Of a DNA stretch of 20,492 nt, positions 7,407 through 15,100 are shown one piece after another; within the stretch, counting starts at the first letter, position 1; every line of letters begins with the position of its first letter. The stretch is from CAIWHR01 sp039915505 (GTDB lineage Bacteria; Pseudomonadota; Gammaproteobacteria; Burkholderiales; Casimicrobiaceae). The notes beneath the pieces are model-generated. The model searched no databases. It was not told the origin of the DNA and was given only the letters and a program-made list of their open reading frames with translations. The stretch spans positions 1 to 20,492 of the forward strand of contig JBDSND010000008.1 in NCBI GenBank assembly GCA_039915505.1. Direction: 5' to 3'. A program made the translations under genes and the position numbers.

Positions 7407-8765
7407 ACACCCCAAAGGTCGCGTTCGCGCGCGCCGCGCACGCCGGACGAATTGCATCGCGCCCTGCGCGAAGCGCGCGAGTATACGTTGTCGATCTATG
7501 CGCATCTCGACGCGCCAGCGCGCCGCTTCCCGCTGCTGGCGGTCGTCAACCCGCCCCTATGGGAACTCGGGCATCTCGCTTGGTTCCAGGAATACTGGTG
7601 CGTACGGGGTGGGCCTCGCAGCGCCCCCCGCGTCCCGGCTCTGCATACCGACGCCGACGTGCTGTGGAATTCGAGTGTGGTACCCCACGATACCCGCTGG
7701 GACCTGCCACTTCCGGATGGCGATGCGCTGGCGACCTACATGGACGCCACGCTCGAGGCCACGCTGACGCGCCTCGCCGTCGCCGAGGATCGCTACTTCT
7801 TCGAGCTCGCGCTCTATCACGAGGACATGCACGCCGAAGCGCTGCTCATGACCCTGCAGACGCTCGGCCTGCCGGCGCCGGCGCGGCAGGCGACCGTGGA
7901 GCACGGCAGGGCGGATGAGATGGCCGGGCGCGGGCAGCGAAAGGACGACGTCGCCATCCCCGCCCACGATTACGCGCGCGGCGCGCGGCGCGAGGACACT
8001 ACACGCCGATTCGTATTCGACAACGAGAAATGGGCGCATCCGGTGCACGTCGACGCCTTCCGGATGGCGGCATGCAGCGTGACCAATGCCGAGTTCCAGG
8101 CGTTCGTCGACGACGACGGTTATCGCCGCACGCAGTTCTGGTCGGATGCCGGCCGAGCCTGGCTCGCCACCGCGGCGCGCACCGCGCCGGCGTACTGGTC
8201 CCGGGACCCGCGCGGACCGCGTGGCCCACGTGGCAACTGGCAGGTGCGACGGTTCGCGCGACAGATGCCGCTCGCACCCACCGAACCGGTCCAGCACGTC
8301 AACGCCCACGAGGCCGAGGCCTGGTGTCGGTGGGCTGGCCGGCGGTTACCGACCGAGATCGAGTGGGAAGCGGGGGCGCGGTGGTTCACGGCCGCGGGCG
8401 AAGACCAAGACGAGCCATACGGCGCGGGCGAGCGGTCGCAGGCCGAGCCGTCCGATGATGCTGCGTTCGAGTCCGCGCGCCTCGATGGCGAGGCCCTGGG
8501 TCCACGGCCGGTCCGACTGGCCGCGCATCCGACCGACCTCATCGGCAATGTCTGGGAGTGGACGGCGTCGCCCTTCGAGCCCTACCCAGGCTTCGCGCCC
8601 GATCCCTACGAGGACTACTCCGCGCCCTGGTTTGGCACGCACCGCGTCCTGCGCGGTGGCTCGTGGGCGACGCGCGCGCGGCTCGTGCATCCGGGATTTC
8701 GCAACTTCTACACTCCCGACCGACACGATCCATTTGTCGGATTCCGTACCTGTACGATCGGGTGA
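7404..8765 (+). CDS. senA: Selenoneine synthase SenA (EgtB-like non-haem iron enzyme)
   Basis: A 453-residue two-domain enzyme related to EgtB. The N-terminal DinB-like half has the iron-ligand pattern: His57 in LGHLAWFQE, then HEDMHAE with His139 and His143. The C-terminal half is an FGE/sulfatase-modifying domain: VTNAEFQAF (226-234), RRLPTEIEWEAGARW (313-327), GNVWEWTASPFEPYPG (381-396) and RVLRGGSWATR (414-424). EgtB joins sulfur to hercynine; SenA joins selenium from a selenosugar to hercynine. The SenA call rests on adjacency to senB and senC and on the absence of egtC/egtD nearby; motif reading alone would say EgtB family. ATG 7404 matches the usual N-terminus; in-frame ATG 7371 is possible. 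No strong ribosome site precedes either. Iron site intact; expected in the cytoplasm. Confidence 0.88.
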   Translation: MTPQRSRSRAPRTPDELHRALREAREYTLSIYAHLDAPARRFPLLAVVNPPLWELGHLAWFQEYWCVRGGPRSAPRVPALHTDADVLWNSSVVPHDTRWDLPLPDGDALATYMDATLEATLTRLAVAEDRYFFELALYHEDMHAEALLMTLQTLGLPAPARQATVEHGRADEMAGRGQRKDDVAIPAHDYARGARREDTTRRFVFDNEKWAHPVHVDAFRMAACSVTNAEFQAFVDDDGYRRTQFWSDAGRAWLATAARTAPAYWSRDPRGPRGPRGNWQVRRFARQMPLAPTEPVQHVNAHEAEAWCRWAGRRLPTEIEWEAGARWFTAAGEDQDEPYGAGERSQAEPSDDAAFESARLDGEALGPRPVRLAAHPTDLIGNVWEWTASPFEPYPGFAPDPYEDYSAPWFGTHRVLRGGSWATRARLVHPGFRNFYTPDRHDPFVGFRTCTIG

Positions 8766-8860
8766 CTGGCACTCGTCCGCTCGCTCTGAACTGAAGAGTG
8801 GCGGTTACATGGAGGTCGCCCCGCACCCGGCGCGTGTCCGCGACCGACATAACGCCAGCG

Positions 8861-8884
8861 GGGCGGGGGGGCCACCGCCCGCCC
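8861..8884. terminator. Candidate hairpin between convergent senA and pirin genes
   Basis: GGGCGGG (8861-8867) pairs perfectly with CCCGCCC (8878-8884) across a ten-base loop, in the gap between two convergent genes. A second inverted repeat, TTCACG/CGTGAA (8904-8921), spans the pirin stop codon. Neither has a T-tract, so bidirectional termination is only a suggestion. Confidence 0.3.
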
Positions 8885-8909
8885 GTGATCCGCGTCGTGG
8901 CCGTTCACG

Positions 8910-9797
8910 TCACGCCGTGAATGCACCCGCCTGGTAGTCCCGCACGGCCTTCACGATCTCGTCCTGGGTGTTCATCACGAACGGGCCGTACTGGGCGATC
9001 GGTTCCCCGAGCGGAGCCCCGGCGATGAGCAGTGCGCGGGTGTCCACCGACGCTTCCAGTACCACGCCATCGCTGCCCGGCGTGTTCGCGAGGATGGCCA
9101 TGCGCTGGATGGCGACGTCGGTGCCACCGATCCGCAGGGCGCCGCGGAACACGTAGACGAAGACATTGTGCGTGGGCGCCAAGGCCTGCGCAAACCGCGA
9201 TCCGGCCGGCAGCGCCAGGTCGAGATAGAGTGGCTCGGTCACTTCGCGCTGCATCGCACCGGTGACGCCCTGGCTGGTCCCGGCAATCACCCTCACGTGC
9301 ACGCCCAATGCCGTGGTGACCGCGGGGATCTCGTCACTCTGGAAGTCGCGGTACCACGGCGTGCGCAGCTTGTCCTTGGCAGGCAGGTTGAGCCATAACT
9401 GAAACCCCTCCATGCGGCCGTCGGCCTGCTCGGGCATCTCGGAATGCACGACACCTCGACCCGCGGTCATCCACTGCACCCCACCGTTCTGCAGCAGGCC
9501 TTCGTGACCCGCGCTGTCCCGATGACGCATGCGGCCGTCGATCATGTAGGTCACCGTCTCGAAACCTCGGTGCGGGTGCTCGGGGAATCCGGCGATGTAA
9601 TCCTGGGGATTCTCGGTCCCGAAGGCATCGAGCAACAGGAAGGGGTCGAGCCGGCGCTGCAAGGGCTGCGCGAGCACCCGGGTGAGCTTCACGCCGGCGC
9701 CGTCGCTCGTCGGCTGGCCCTCGATGATGCGTTCGACGGCCCGTGGCTGAGCGATTCCGACGGCGTTGTCAAGGACTTCGGGTGCGGTGGTCGTCAT
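8910..9797 (-). CDS. Pirin family protein
   Basis: A 295-residue bicupin of the pirin family, of normal length. The N-terminal cupin has the family metal ligands: His74 and His76 in FPEHPHRGFETVTYM, and His118 and Glu120 in GRGVVHSEMP. The second cupin begins after about residue 150, ending with the pirin tail APLGEPIAQYGPFVMNT (277 onward). Bacterial pirins are cytoplasmic; some have quercetin dioxygenase activity and others act as redox-linked regulators, so no exact role can be assigned. ATG 9797 follows GGAGA at 8 bases; upstream in-frame codons to 9965 are non-conserved. It is divergent from the DUF1326 gene, with 434 bases between. Confidence 0.9.
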   Translation of the reverse strand: MTTTAPEVLDNAVGIAQPRAVERIIEGQPTSDGAGVKLTRVLAQPLQRRLDPFLLLDAFGTENPQDYIAGFPEHPHRGFETVTYMIDGRMRHRDSAGHEGLLQNGGVQWMTAGRGVVHSEMPEQADGRMEGFQLWLNLPAKDKLRTPWYRDFQSDEIPAVTTALGVHVRVIAGTSQGVTGAMQREVTEPLYLDLALPAGSRFAQALAPTHNVFVYVFRGALRIGGTDVAIQRMAILANTPGSDGVVLEASVDTRALLIAGAPLGEPIAQYGPFVMNTQDEIVKAVRDYQAGAFTA

Positions 9798-10231
9798 GGT
9801 TCGGTCTCCGTTGAGCGCGGCCGCGTCTTCCCTTGCGCGACAGTCGAAACGAGTGTGTTCTGGCGGTGCGCCGTTGAACATGGGGGCGACTGCGCCAGGT
9901 TCCAGTGCAGCCGGTTGTCTGTGACCCGTGCCCTGTGGACACGCCCCATGCGATGGCGGCTGCACGTGGCACCGGTTGCACCGCTAAGCAGTTTTACATG
10001 GGAACAGCGGACCGGCTCGACTTGCCCAATTCGACCGTGTGGCGACGGGTCGCTGCCCCAGGAGTTCGCGGACGCGGGTGACTCGATCCGCTGGCCGCAT
10101 GGTCAGCGAACCGCGTCGCGCGGCTGACTTGCTGCCGGCAGGCTCGCCGGCCTATAGTGGGCAACGCGTCCGATGCGCCGGCCATGAGGCAAGGCGAATC
10201 CCACAACGCAGGCGAAACAAGGAGGCAGACC
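9798..10231. other. 434-base divergent intergenic region between pirin and the DUF1326 gene
   Basis: No conserved protein was recognised in any frame here; the long plus-strand frame across it is the antisense of the pirin gene continuing into non-coding sequence. The region holds a likely promoter for the DUF1326 gene at its right end (10129-10158). No promoter for pirin was recognised. Its length is unusual for this tightly packed window. Confidence 0.5.
10129..10158 (+). promoter_or_regulatory. Predicted sigma-70 promoter with an embedded repeat, upstream of DUF1326
   Basis: TTGCTG (10129-10134) and TATAGT (10153-10158) are separated by 18 bases, a good -35/-10 pair for such GC-rich DNA, about 75 bases before the DUF1326 ATG. 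The spacer carries two copies of the palindrome GCCGGC (10134-10139 and 10146-10151), so it also forms a larger inverted repeat. A repressor or MerR-type regulator binding in the spacer would fit, but no regulator gene is adjacent. Confidence 0.45.
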
Positions 10232-10858
10232 ATGGCATCCGCGAAATGGAACGTGAGCGGCCAGTACTTCGAGACCTGCAACTGCGATTTCATCTGTCCG
10301 TGCGTCCCTGGGCAGATGGCCGTTAAGCCGAGCAAGGGCGCGTGCAACTTCGCGATGGCGTTCAAGATCGATCACGGGCGCTTTGGTGACGTCGCCCTCG
10401 ATGGCCTCGGCTTCGTGGTGCTGGGCCACACCCCCGGCGCGATGGGCGACGGCAACTGGTCGGTCGGGGTCATTGCCGACGAGCGTGCCAACGACGCGCA
10501 GCGCGAGGCCATCAAGGGCATTGCCTCGGGTGCCGCGGGCGGCCCCATGGCCGCGCTTTCCGGTCTGGTCGGCTCGTTCGCGGGGATGGAATCCGCGCCC
10601 ATCAAGTTCGAGCGCGACGGCGTGAAGTGGTCGGTGAAGGCAGGCAAACTCGTCGACATGGCTGCCGAAGGGGCGATGGGCCTCGATCCCGAGGCCAAGG
10701 AGCCTTTGACGCTCGACAACACCGGTCATCCCGCGGCGAACCGCTTTGCACTCGCCCGCGCGAGCCGCAGCCATGTGCATGCGCTCGGCATGGATTGGGA
10801 CGACACCGGTGGCCGGAACAACGGCCAGTACGCGCCCTTCAGCTGGCAGGGAGCCTAA
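10232..10858 (+). CDS. DUF1326 domain-containing protein
   Basis: A 208-residue protein of unknown function. The family hallmark is a four-cysteine cluster near the N-terminus, ETCNCDFICPC (Cys16, 18, 22, 24), which could bind a metal ion. The rest is a soluble alpha/beta protein with no signal peptide and no membrane segment; VHALGMDWDDTGGRNNGQYAPF at about 182-203 also looks like the family end. The start is clear: ATG 10232 after AGGAGG with 7-base spacing. It is followed by a DUF2182 membrane protein, a pairing seen repeatedly in proteobacteria. A joint role in metal binding or delivery is an inference from the cysteines and the pairing. Confidence 0.85.
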   Translation: MASAKWNVSGQYFETCNCDFICPCVPGQMAVKPSKGACNFAMAFKIDHGRFGDVALDGLGFVVLGHTPGAMGDGNWSVGVIADERANDAQREAIKGIASGAAGGPMAALSGLVGSFAGMESAPIKFERDGVKWSVKAGKLVDMAAEGAMGLDPEAKEPLTLDNTGHPAANRFALARASRSHVHALGMDWDDTGGRNNGQYAPFSWQGA

Positions 10859-10913
10859 GCGCGGCGCACCGCGCGGCGCTTAAGCAGGTGGTCGACATCG
10901 CGCGGCGCACCGC
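10859..10913. repeat. 14-base direct repeat between the DUF1326 and DUF2182 genes
   Basis: GCGCGGCGCACCGC occurs at 10859-10872, immediately after the DUF1326 stop codon, and again at 10900-10913. The copies are 41 bases apart. The first copy sits in an imperfect inverted repeat (AGCGCGGCGC...GCGCGGCGCT). It could be a weak attenuator or a duplication; meaning unknown. Confidence 0.45.
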
Positions 10914-10951
10914 AAGGGTCGTGCCATGCTGCCTTGATCCATAGGCTGAAG

Positions 10952-11746
10952 ATGGAGGCCGGCGAACCGACGCGAAACCTTGGCATCGGTGCCCCGGCAC
11001 CGCGCGACCGCCTCATCCTGGGCGGCACGCTCCTCGCGATCGTCGCACTGTCGTGGGGTTATCTCGTGCTGATGGACGCGCACATGGAGGCGATGCTCAC
11101 CCACGGCGCGACCATGGCCGACGTGTCGCGGCCGTGGGCCGTGCGTGACCTGGCGTTCACACTGCTCATGTGGGTGGTCATGATGATCGGCATGATGGCG
11201 CCCGCGGCGGCGCCCGTGCTGCACCTGTATGCCAAGGCACAGGCGGGACGTGGCCGCTCGCCTGTCGCTGCGACGCTATGGTTCGCGTCGGGCTATGCGC
11301 TTGCCTGGTCGGCCTTCAGTGCGGTGGCGACCCTTGCACAGTGGCTCCTGCATCTGGCCGCGTTGCTGTCGCCGACACTGGCCGCGTCGAGCCCCCTCCT
11401 GGGCGGAATGCTGTTGTGTGCCGCTGGCGCGTATCAGTTCACGCCGCTGAAGCGCGTGTGCCTCATCCACTGCCGCAGTCCGCTCGGATTCCTGCTATCT
11501 CGATGGCGCGACGGCCCCCTGGGCGCGTTCGGCATGGGCCTGCGCCACGGCGCCTACTGTCTCGGCTGTTGCTGGGCGCTGATGGCGCTGCTGTTCGTGG
11601 CCGGAGTGATGAACCTACTGTGGATCGCCGCCCTGGCGCTGCTTGTCCTCGTCGAGAAGGCGGCGCCGCGAGGGCTTGTGGTGGGGCGCGTCGCCGGCGC
11701 GGTGATGCTCGGCGTGGGGATCGGCGTCCTGCTCGGCGGGTGGTGA
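10952..11746 (+). CDS. DUF2182 family integral membrane protein (predicted metal-binding)
   Basis: A 264-residue inner-membrane protein with about six hydrophobic segments (roughly 22-41, 66-92, 105-135, 148-163, 202-221 and 223-237) and a hydrophobic C-terminal end (245-262). Family-like features are the methionine-rich stretch LLMWVVMMIGMMAP (71-84), Cys170 and Cys174 in VCLIHC, and HGAYCLGCCWALM (199-211) with His199 and Cys203, 206, 207. These Met, Cys and His residues in or near the membrane suggest binding of a soft metal such as copper, but no function is established. ATG 10952 is chosen because AGG precedes it at a fair distance; TTG 10934 has no ribosome site. It follows DUF1326 by 93 bases and is convergent with the MmgE/PrpD gene. 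Confidence 0.82.
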   Translation: MEAGEPTRNLGIGAPAPRDRLILGGTLLAIVALSWGYLVLMDAHMEAMLTHGATMADVSRPWAVRDLAFTLLMWVVMMIGMMAPAAAPVLHLYAKAQAGRGRSPVAATLWFASGYALAWSAFSAVATLAQWLLHLAALLSPTLAASSPLLGGMLLCAAGAYQFTPLKRVCLIHCRSPLGFLLSRWRDGPLGAFGMGLRHGAYCLGCCWALMALLFVAGVMNLLWIAALALLVLVEKAAPRGLVVGRVAGAVMLGVGIGVLLGGW

Positions 11747-11840
11747 CGACACCCGCGGTTCCGCCTGGCGGCTGAGTTGGCGACCGCGACCCCAGGCCCG
11801 GACCGTCGGCCGCCGGACCCGCAACGCCCCCGTCGGCGCG

Positions 11841-13160
11841 CTATCCGACCGCCAGCGCGGCGATCAGGTCACGCCCAGGACGGTCGGCAAGCGAGAGCAC
11901 GGTGTCGCGGGTCCGCGCGTAATTCGCACGCGGCCGGCCGCCCTCTTCCCACAGTGCTTCCGCCCAGTCGTCCACCGTCGTCCAGTCGAGCGCGAGTGCC
12001 TTGCCGCCGTCGTGGACGGCTTCGACGTACTCGGTGCCATCGTCGAGACTGATGGTCACACGGCACGACAGAGTGCCCAAGGCGTCGTCAGGCACGACCT
12101 CGGTGCGGGCGATGAGCGCATCGCGGGACGGGCTCTCGAACCGATTGAGGTCCTCGAACACCAGCCGACCCTGCTCGAGCACGCTGGCCGCGCAGAACGC
12201 CGCGCTCATCAGCACGTCCGAGAACGACCGGAACGGACCCTTGTTGAGGGTGCCGGGATAGCGCATCTCGAACGGTGTCATTGCGACGGTCAGCTTGCGC
12301 ACCTTGGCGGGGTCGCGACCGACACGATGCGCGAGGCGCTCCGCCGCCAGCACCACGGGCTGGCAGATGCCGCTCACCGGGTAGCGCTTCAGCACCGTCT
12401 CCAGGATGGCGGCCTCGGGATCGGCATCGGCGATGATCGCCTCGGTCGACGGTACGAATCCGGCCAGGGCATGAAAGAACCCGGCGGGACCGTCGAGCTG
12501 ATGCGAACCTCCGCGTACACCGTGGTCGGTGAGTTCCACCGCCAGCATGCCGGCGTCGGCGGCGCGGGCCACGTGCAATTGCCATTCGTCGCTGCCGTCC
12601 ACCCAGCACTGGGTGGTGCCCGACGCCATCGACGCGGTCAGCGCCAGGGCGTTGCCCAGACGCCGTGCGTCGTGCGCCCGTAGCGACGCCGCGGTGGTCG
12701 TGGCGCCGAAGGGCGAATAGAGGCCCGTCGAGCGCAGGCCGCGCGGCGTGGTGTGGGCCGACACGCTGCGCGACAGCGCCGCAGCCGCGGTATACCCACG
12801 GATGAGGGCATCCAGCAGGCTTTCGCCGCTGGCGTCCGATTGTTCGGCGCCGGCAAGCGCCACCGGGATCACGACGGTGCCGACATGCAGGTTGCCGATC
12901 GGATGGAAATCGTCCTGGGTGCGCGCATGCATCGTCGCAGCGTTCCAGAATGCTGCCGCGCGCGCGTCGCGGGTCCTGCGGCCGCTGAACAGCAGGTGTC
13001 CTTCGGAAGCGGCCGCTGGCTCGGGCAGGCGCGTGCCAGCGGGTCCGGCGACGGCCACCGACAGGTTCGCGAGTAGGCTGAGGAGCAGCGCTCGTTGCGC
13101 GGCACCGCTCAGCGTCCGGAAGCGTGCTTCCAGCAGGCGCTCCGCGAGGGCGGCAATCAT
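11841..13160 (-). CDS. MmgE/PrpD family protein
   Basis: A 439-residue protein of the MmgE/PrpD fold, close to the family's usual 450. Family-like stretches are AAFWNAATMHARTQDDFHP (69-87) near the start, HVGTVVIPVALA, FSPFGATTTAA-like LYSPFGATTTAA, and the C-terminal half with RYPGTLNKGPFRSFSDVLMSA. Known members include 2-methylcitrate dehydratase, cis-aconitate decarboxylase and other (de)hydratases, decarboxylases and epimerases acting on organic acids in the cytoplasm. The substrate here is unknown. Its ATG overlaps the acyl-CoA ligase stop in ATGA, making it the last gene of the TRAP-mutase operon. It may dehydrate or isomerise an intermediate before or after the CoA-bound steps. It is divergent enough from PrpD that 2-methylcitrate is not assumed. 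Confidence 0.83.
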   Translation of the reverse strand: MIAALAERLLEARFRTLSGAAQRALLLSLLANLSVAVAGPAGTRLPEPAAASEGHLLFSGRRTRDARAAAFWNAATMHARTQDDFHPIGNLHVGTVVIPVALAGAEQSDASGESLLDALIRGYTAAAALSRSVSAHTTPRGLRSTGLYSPFGATTTAASLRAHDARRLGNALALTASMASGTTQCWVDGSDEWQLHVARAADAGMLAVELTDHGVRGGSHQLDGPAGFFHALAGFVPSTEAIIADADPEAAILETVLKRYPVSGICQPVVLAAERLAHRVGRDPAKVRKLTVAMTPFEMRYPGTLNKGPFRSFSDVLMSAAFCAASVLEQGRLVFEDLNRFESPSRDALIARTEVVPDDALGTLSCRVTISLDDGTEYVEAVHDGGKALALDWTTVDDWAEALWEEGGRPRANYARTRDTVLSLADRPGRDLIAALAVG

Positions 13161-14710
13161 GTCGCCGGCTCCACCGTGCCGAGCGAACGTACCGCGAGGG
13201 TCGGGACGAGCGCGCGCTTCTGGATCTTGCCGGCACTGTTCTTCGGCATGTCGGGGATGACGTGGATGCGCTTGGGACGCTTGAAGCCGAGCGCGCTCCT
13301 GGCGTGCGCCATGAGCGGCTCGAGCGGCGCGTCAGGGTCGCGCAGCACGACATAGGCGACGACGGCCTGTCCCCATTCGTCATCGGCCTCGCCCACCACC
13401 GCCGCCTCCACGACCGGTGCGTTCTCGTAAAGGACGTCCTCGACCTCGCGCGGGGCGATGTTGTAGCCGCCGCTGACGATCATCTCGTCCTTGCGTCCCA
13501 GCAGGTAGACCATGCCGGCCGCATCGATGCGACCCATGTCGTTGGTGCGCAGCCAGCCGTCGCGCACGGCAGCCGCACTCTGCTCCGGTCGTTTCCAGTA
13601 GCCGCTCATCAGATGCGGACCGCGCAGCACCACCTCGCCGATCGCGCCGGTCACCACGTCGTGGCCGTCGTCGTCGGCAATGCGGATCTCGACATTGCTC
13701 CACGGACGTCCGGCGGAGGTCAGTCGCTCGGGGTGCGCGGTATCGGGGCGATGCTCGTCGGCCGGAAGAACCGTCAGGGTGACGGGGCACTCGCTCTGCC
13801 CATAGATCTGCACCAGCCGTGACCCGAAGATCTCGATGGCCTTGCGCAACGGCTCGGCGGGCATCGGGCTCGCCCCGTAGACGATCGCGCGCAGGTGCGG
13901 AAACTGCACCGTATGGATACCCGGCAGCCGGAGCATGCGCTGCAGCATCGTCGGAACGAGCTTGATGACCTCGACCGCGTGACGGGTCGCGAGCTCGACC
14001 ACTTCGGCGGGATCGAAGTCGCGCATGATGATCGCCGTGCCGCCCTTCATGACGTAGGGCAGCACGAAGAAGCCCGCGCCGTGGCTCATCGCCTGCATCA
14101 GCAGGATCTTCTCGCCGGTCACGAGCGGGCCGATCTCCATGAGCAAGTTCCAGGAGACGTGCAGGATGGAGCGATGCGATAGCATCACGCCCTTCGGACG
14201 ACCCGTGGTGCCCGAGGTGTAGAAGAGGCAGTAGATCGCCTCGGGATCGATCGCGATGCCATGCGGCGCGGGATCGGCCGCTGCGAGCATGGCTTCGTAA
14301 TCCTCGGCGCCGTCCTCCGCGCCGCCGACCCGCACCAGCGCCAGTGCTTTCGATAGGCGCGGGCGCAACTCGGCGAGCATGGCATCGAAGGCCGCGTCGT
14401 AGACCAGCACCCGGGCATCGCTGTCGCCCAGGATGTACTCGGCTTCACGTCCCGTGAGCTTCGGGTTGATCGAGACTCGCACGATGCCCGCCTTGGCGAA
14501 CGCGAAATCGGTCTCCACACAGCGGACGGAATTGACCAGCAGCGTGGCGACCCGATCGCCGGGTGCGATCCCGCGTGCGCGCAGGCCGTTGGCGAGCCGG
14601 TCGGTCCGCGTGCCGATTTCCGCATAGGTGCGCTGCTCGTCGCCGGAGATCACGAGCACGCGACCGGCGTGCAGGCCCACGGCCCGGCGGAGCGCATCGG
14701 CTACGTTCAC
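13157..14710 (-). CDS. AMP-forming acyl-CoA ligase
   Basis: A 517-residue acyl-CoA synthetase of the ANL superfamily, typical length. It activates a carboxylic acid through an acyl-adenylate to the CoA thioester in the cytoplasm. Motifs are in order: A3 YTSGTTGRPKG (164-174), A5 YGQSE (303-307), A7 RTNDMGR (388-394), A8 GRKDEMIVSGGYNIAPREVE (405-424), and the catalytic Lys495 in PKNSAGKIQ. It starts with GTG 14710, which overlaps the DUF35 stop (GTGA); the frame continuing to 15016 is antisense to nothing real and lacks ligase features. In this operon it would charge the acid imported by the TRAP system, before the B12 mutase. The chain length or branching of the acid cannot be read from sequence. 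Confidence 0.9.
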   Translation of the reverse strand: MNVADALRRAVGLHAGRVLVISGDEQRTYAEIGTRTDRLANGLRARGIAPGDRVATLLVNSVRCVETDFAFAKAGIVRVSINPKLTGREAEYILGDSDARVLVYDAAFDAMLAELRPRLSKALALVRVGGAEDGAEDYEAMLAAADPAPHGIAIDPEAIYCLFYTSGTTGRPKGVMLSHRSILHVSWNLLMEIGPLVTGEKILLMQAMSHGAGFFVLPYVMKGGTAIIMRDFDPAEVVELATRHAVEVIKLVPTMLQRMLRLPGIHTVQFPHLRAIVYGASPMPAEPLRKAIEIFGSRLVQIYGQSECPVTLTVLPADEHRPDTAHPERLTSAGRPWSNVEIRIADDDGHDVVTGAIGEVVLRGPHLMSGYWKRPEQSAAAVRDGWLRTNDMGRIDAAGMVYLLGRKDEMIVSGGYNIAPREVEDVLYENAPVVEAAVVGEADDEWGQAVVAYVVLRDPDAPLEPLMAHARSALGFKRPKRIHVIPDMPKNSAGKIQKRALVPTLAVRSLGTVEPAT

Positions 14711-15096
14711 GAGACGTCCTCCGCAAGCGCGTACGCGAAGCCTACCCGTTCGCCGTCGGCCAGGGGCCGCAACTGGAACGCCAGCCGCGCGCCCTTGGCC
14801 AGGCGGGCGGGATCGGCGACCAGCGGTGCAAATGCCACCGGACCTTCGTCGGTTCTGATCTCGGCGATGATGTACGGCGCGGGAAAGCCATCGGCACCGT
14901 GGTGCACGACCGACCAGTGCTCGAGGGTCGCACGCCGGCCGATGCCGACCTGCTCCACGTCGCGCGAGAAGCACACCGGGCATACCGCCAGGCCCATGAG
15001 GGTGTATGTCGCGCACGCACGACAGCGGGTGCCGCGCAGGGCGCCGGTCTCGCGCTCCGAGTCGGGGGAGAAAAGATGGGGATTGCTGCTGCGCAT
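14707..15096 (-). CDS. DUF35 / OB-fold zinc-ribbon protein, partner of the thiolase
   Basis: A 129-residue small protein with a rubredoxin-like zinc ribbon (CRAC at 25-28 and CPVC at 39-42) followed by an OB-fold (about 50-125; HWSVVHHGADGFPAPYIIAEI is the typical core). DUF35 proteins form complexes with SCP2-type thiolases and with thiolase-fold aldolases (for example Ltp2 in steroid side-chain cleavage) and are needed for their activity, possibly channelling the acyl-CoA. ATG 15096 follows the thiolase stop by four bases, with GAGG at a good distance. The pair strongly suggests a working complex with the upstream thiolase. Confidence 0.88.
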   Translation of the reverse strand: MRSSNPHLFSPDSERETGALRGTRCRACATYTLMGLAVCPVCFSRDVEQVGIGRRATLEHWSVVHHGADGFPAPYIIAEIRTDEGPVAFAPLVADPARLAKGARLAFQLRPLADGERVGFAYALAEDVS

Positions 15097-15100
15097 GGGT

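Noticed and set aside
7404..8765. Interpretation of the EgtB-like gene as an ergothioneine synthase
   Set aside because: No egtD or egtC is adjacent, and it is paired with the selenosugar synthase and selenophosphate synthase genes, so SenA is the better call. An assay would settle it.
11747..11840. Possible terminator between the convergent DUF2182 and MmgE/PrpD genes
   Set aside because: Only very short GC-rich pairings such as CCGCC/GGCGG with too small a loop were found, and no T-tract, so no terminator is called.
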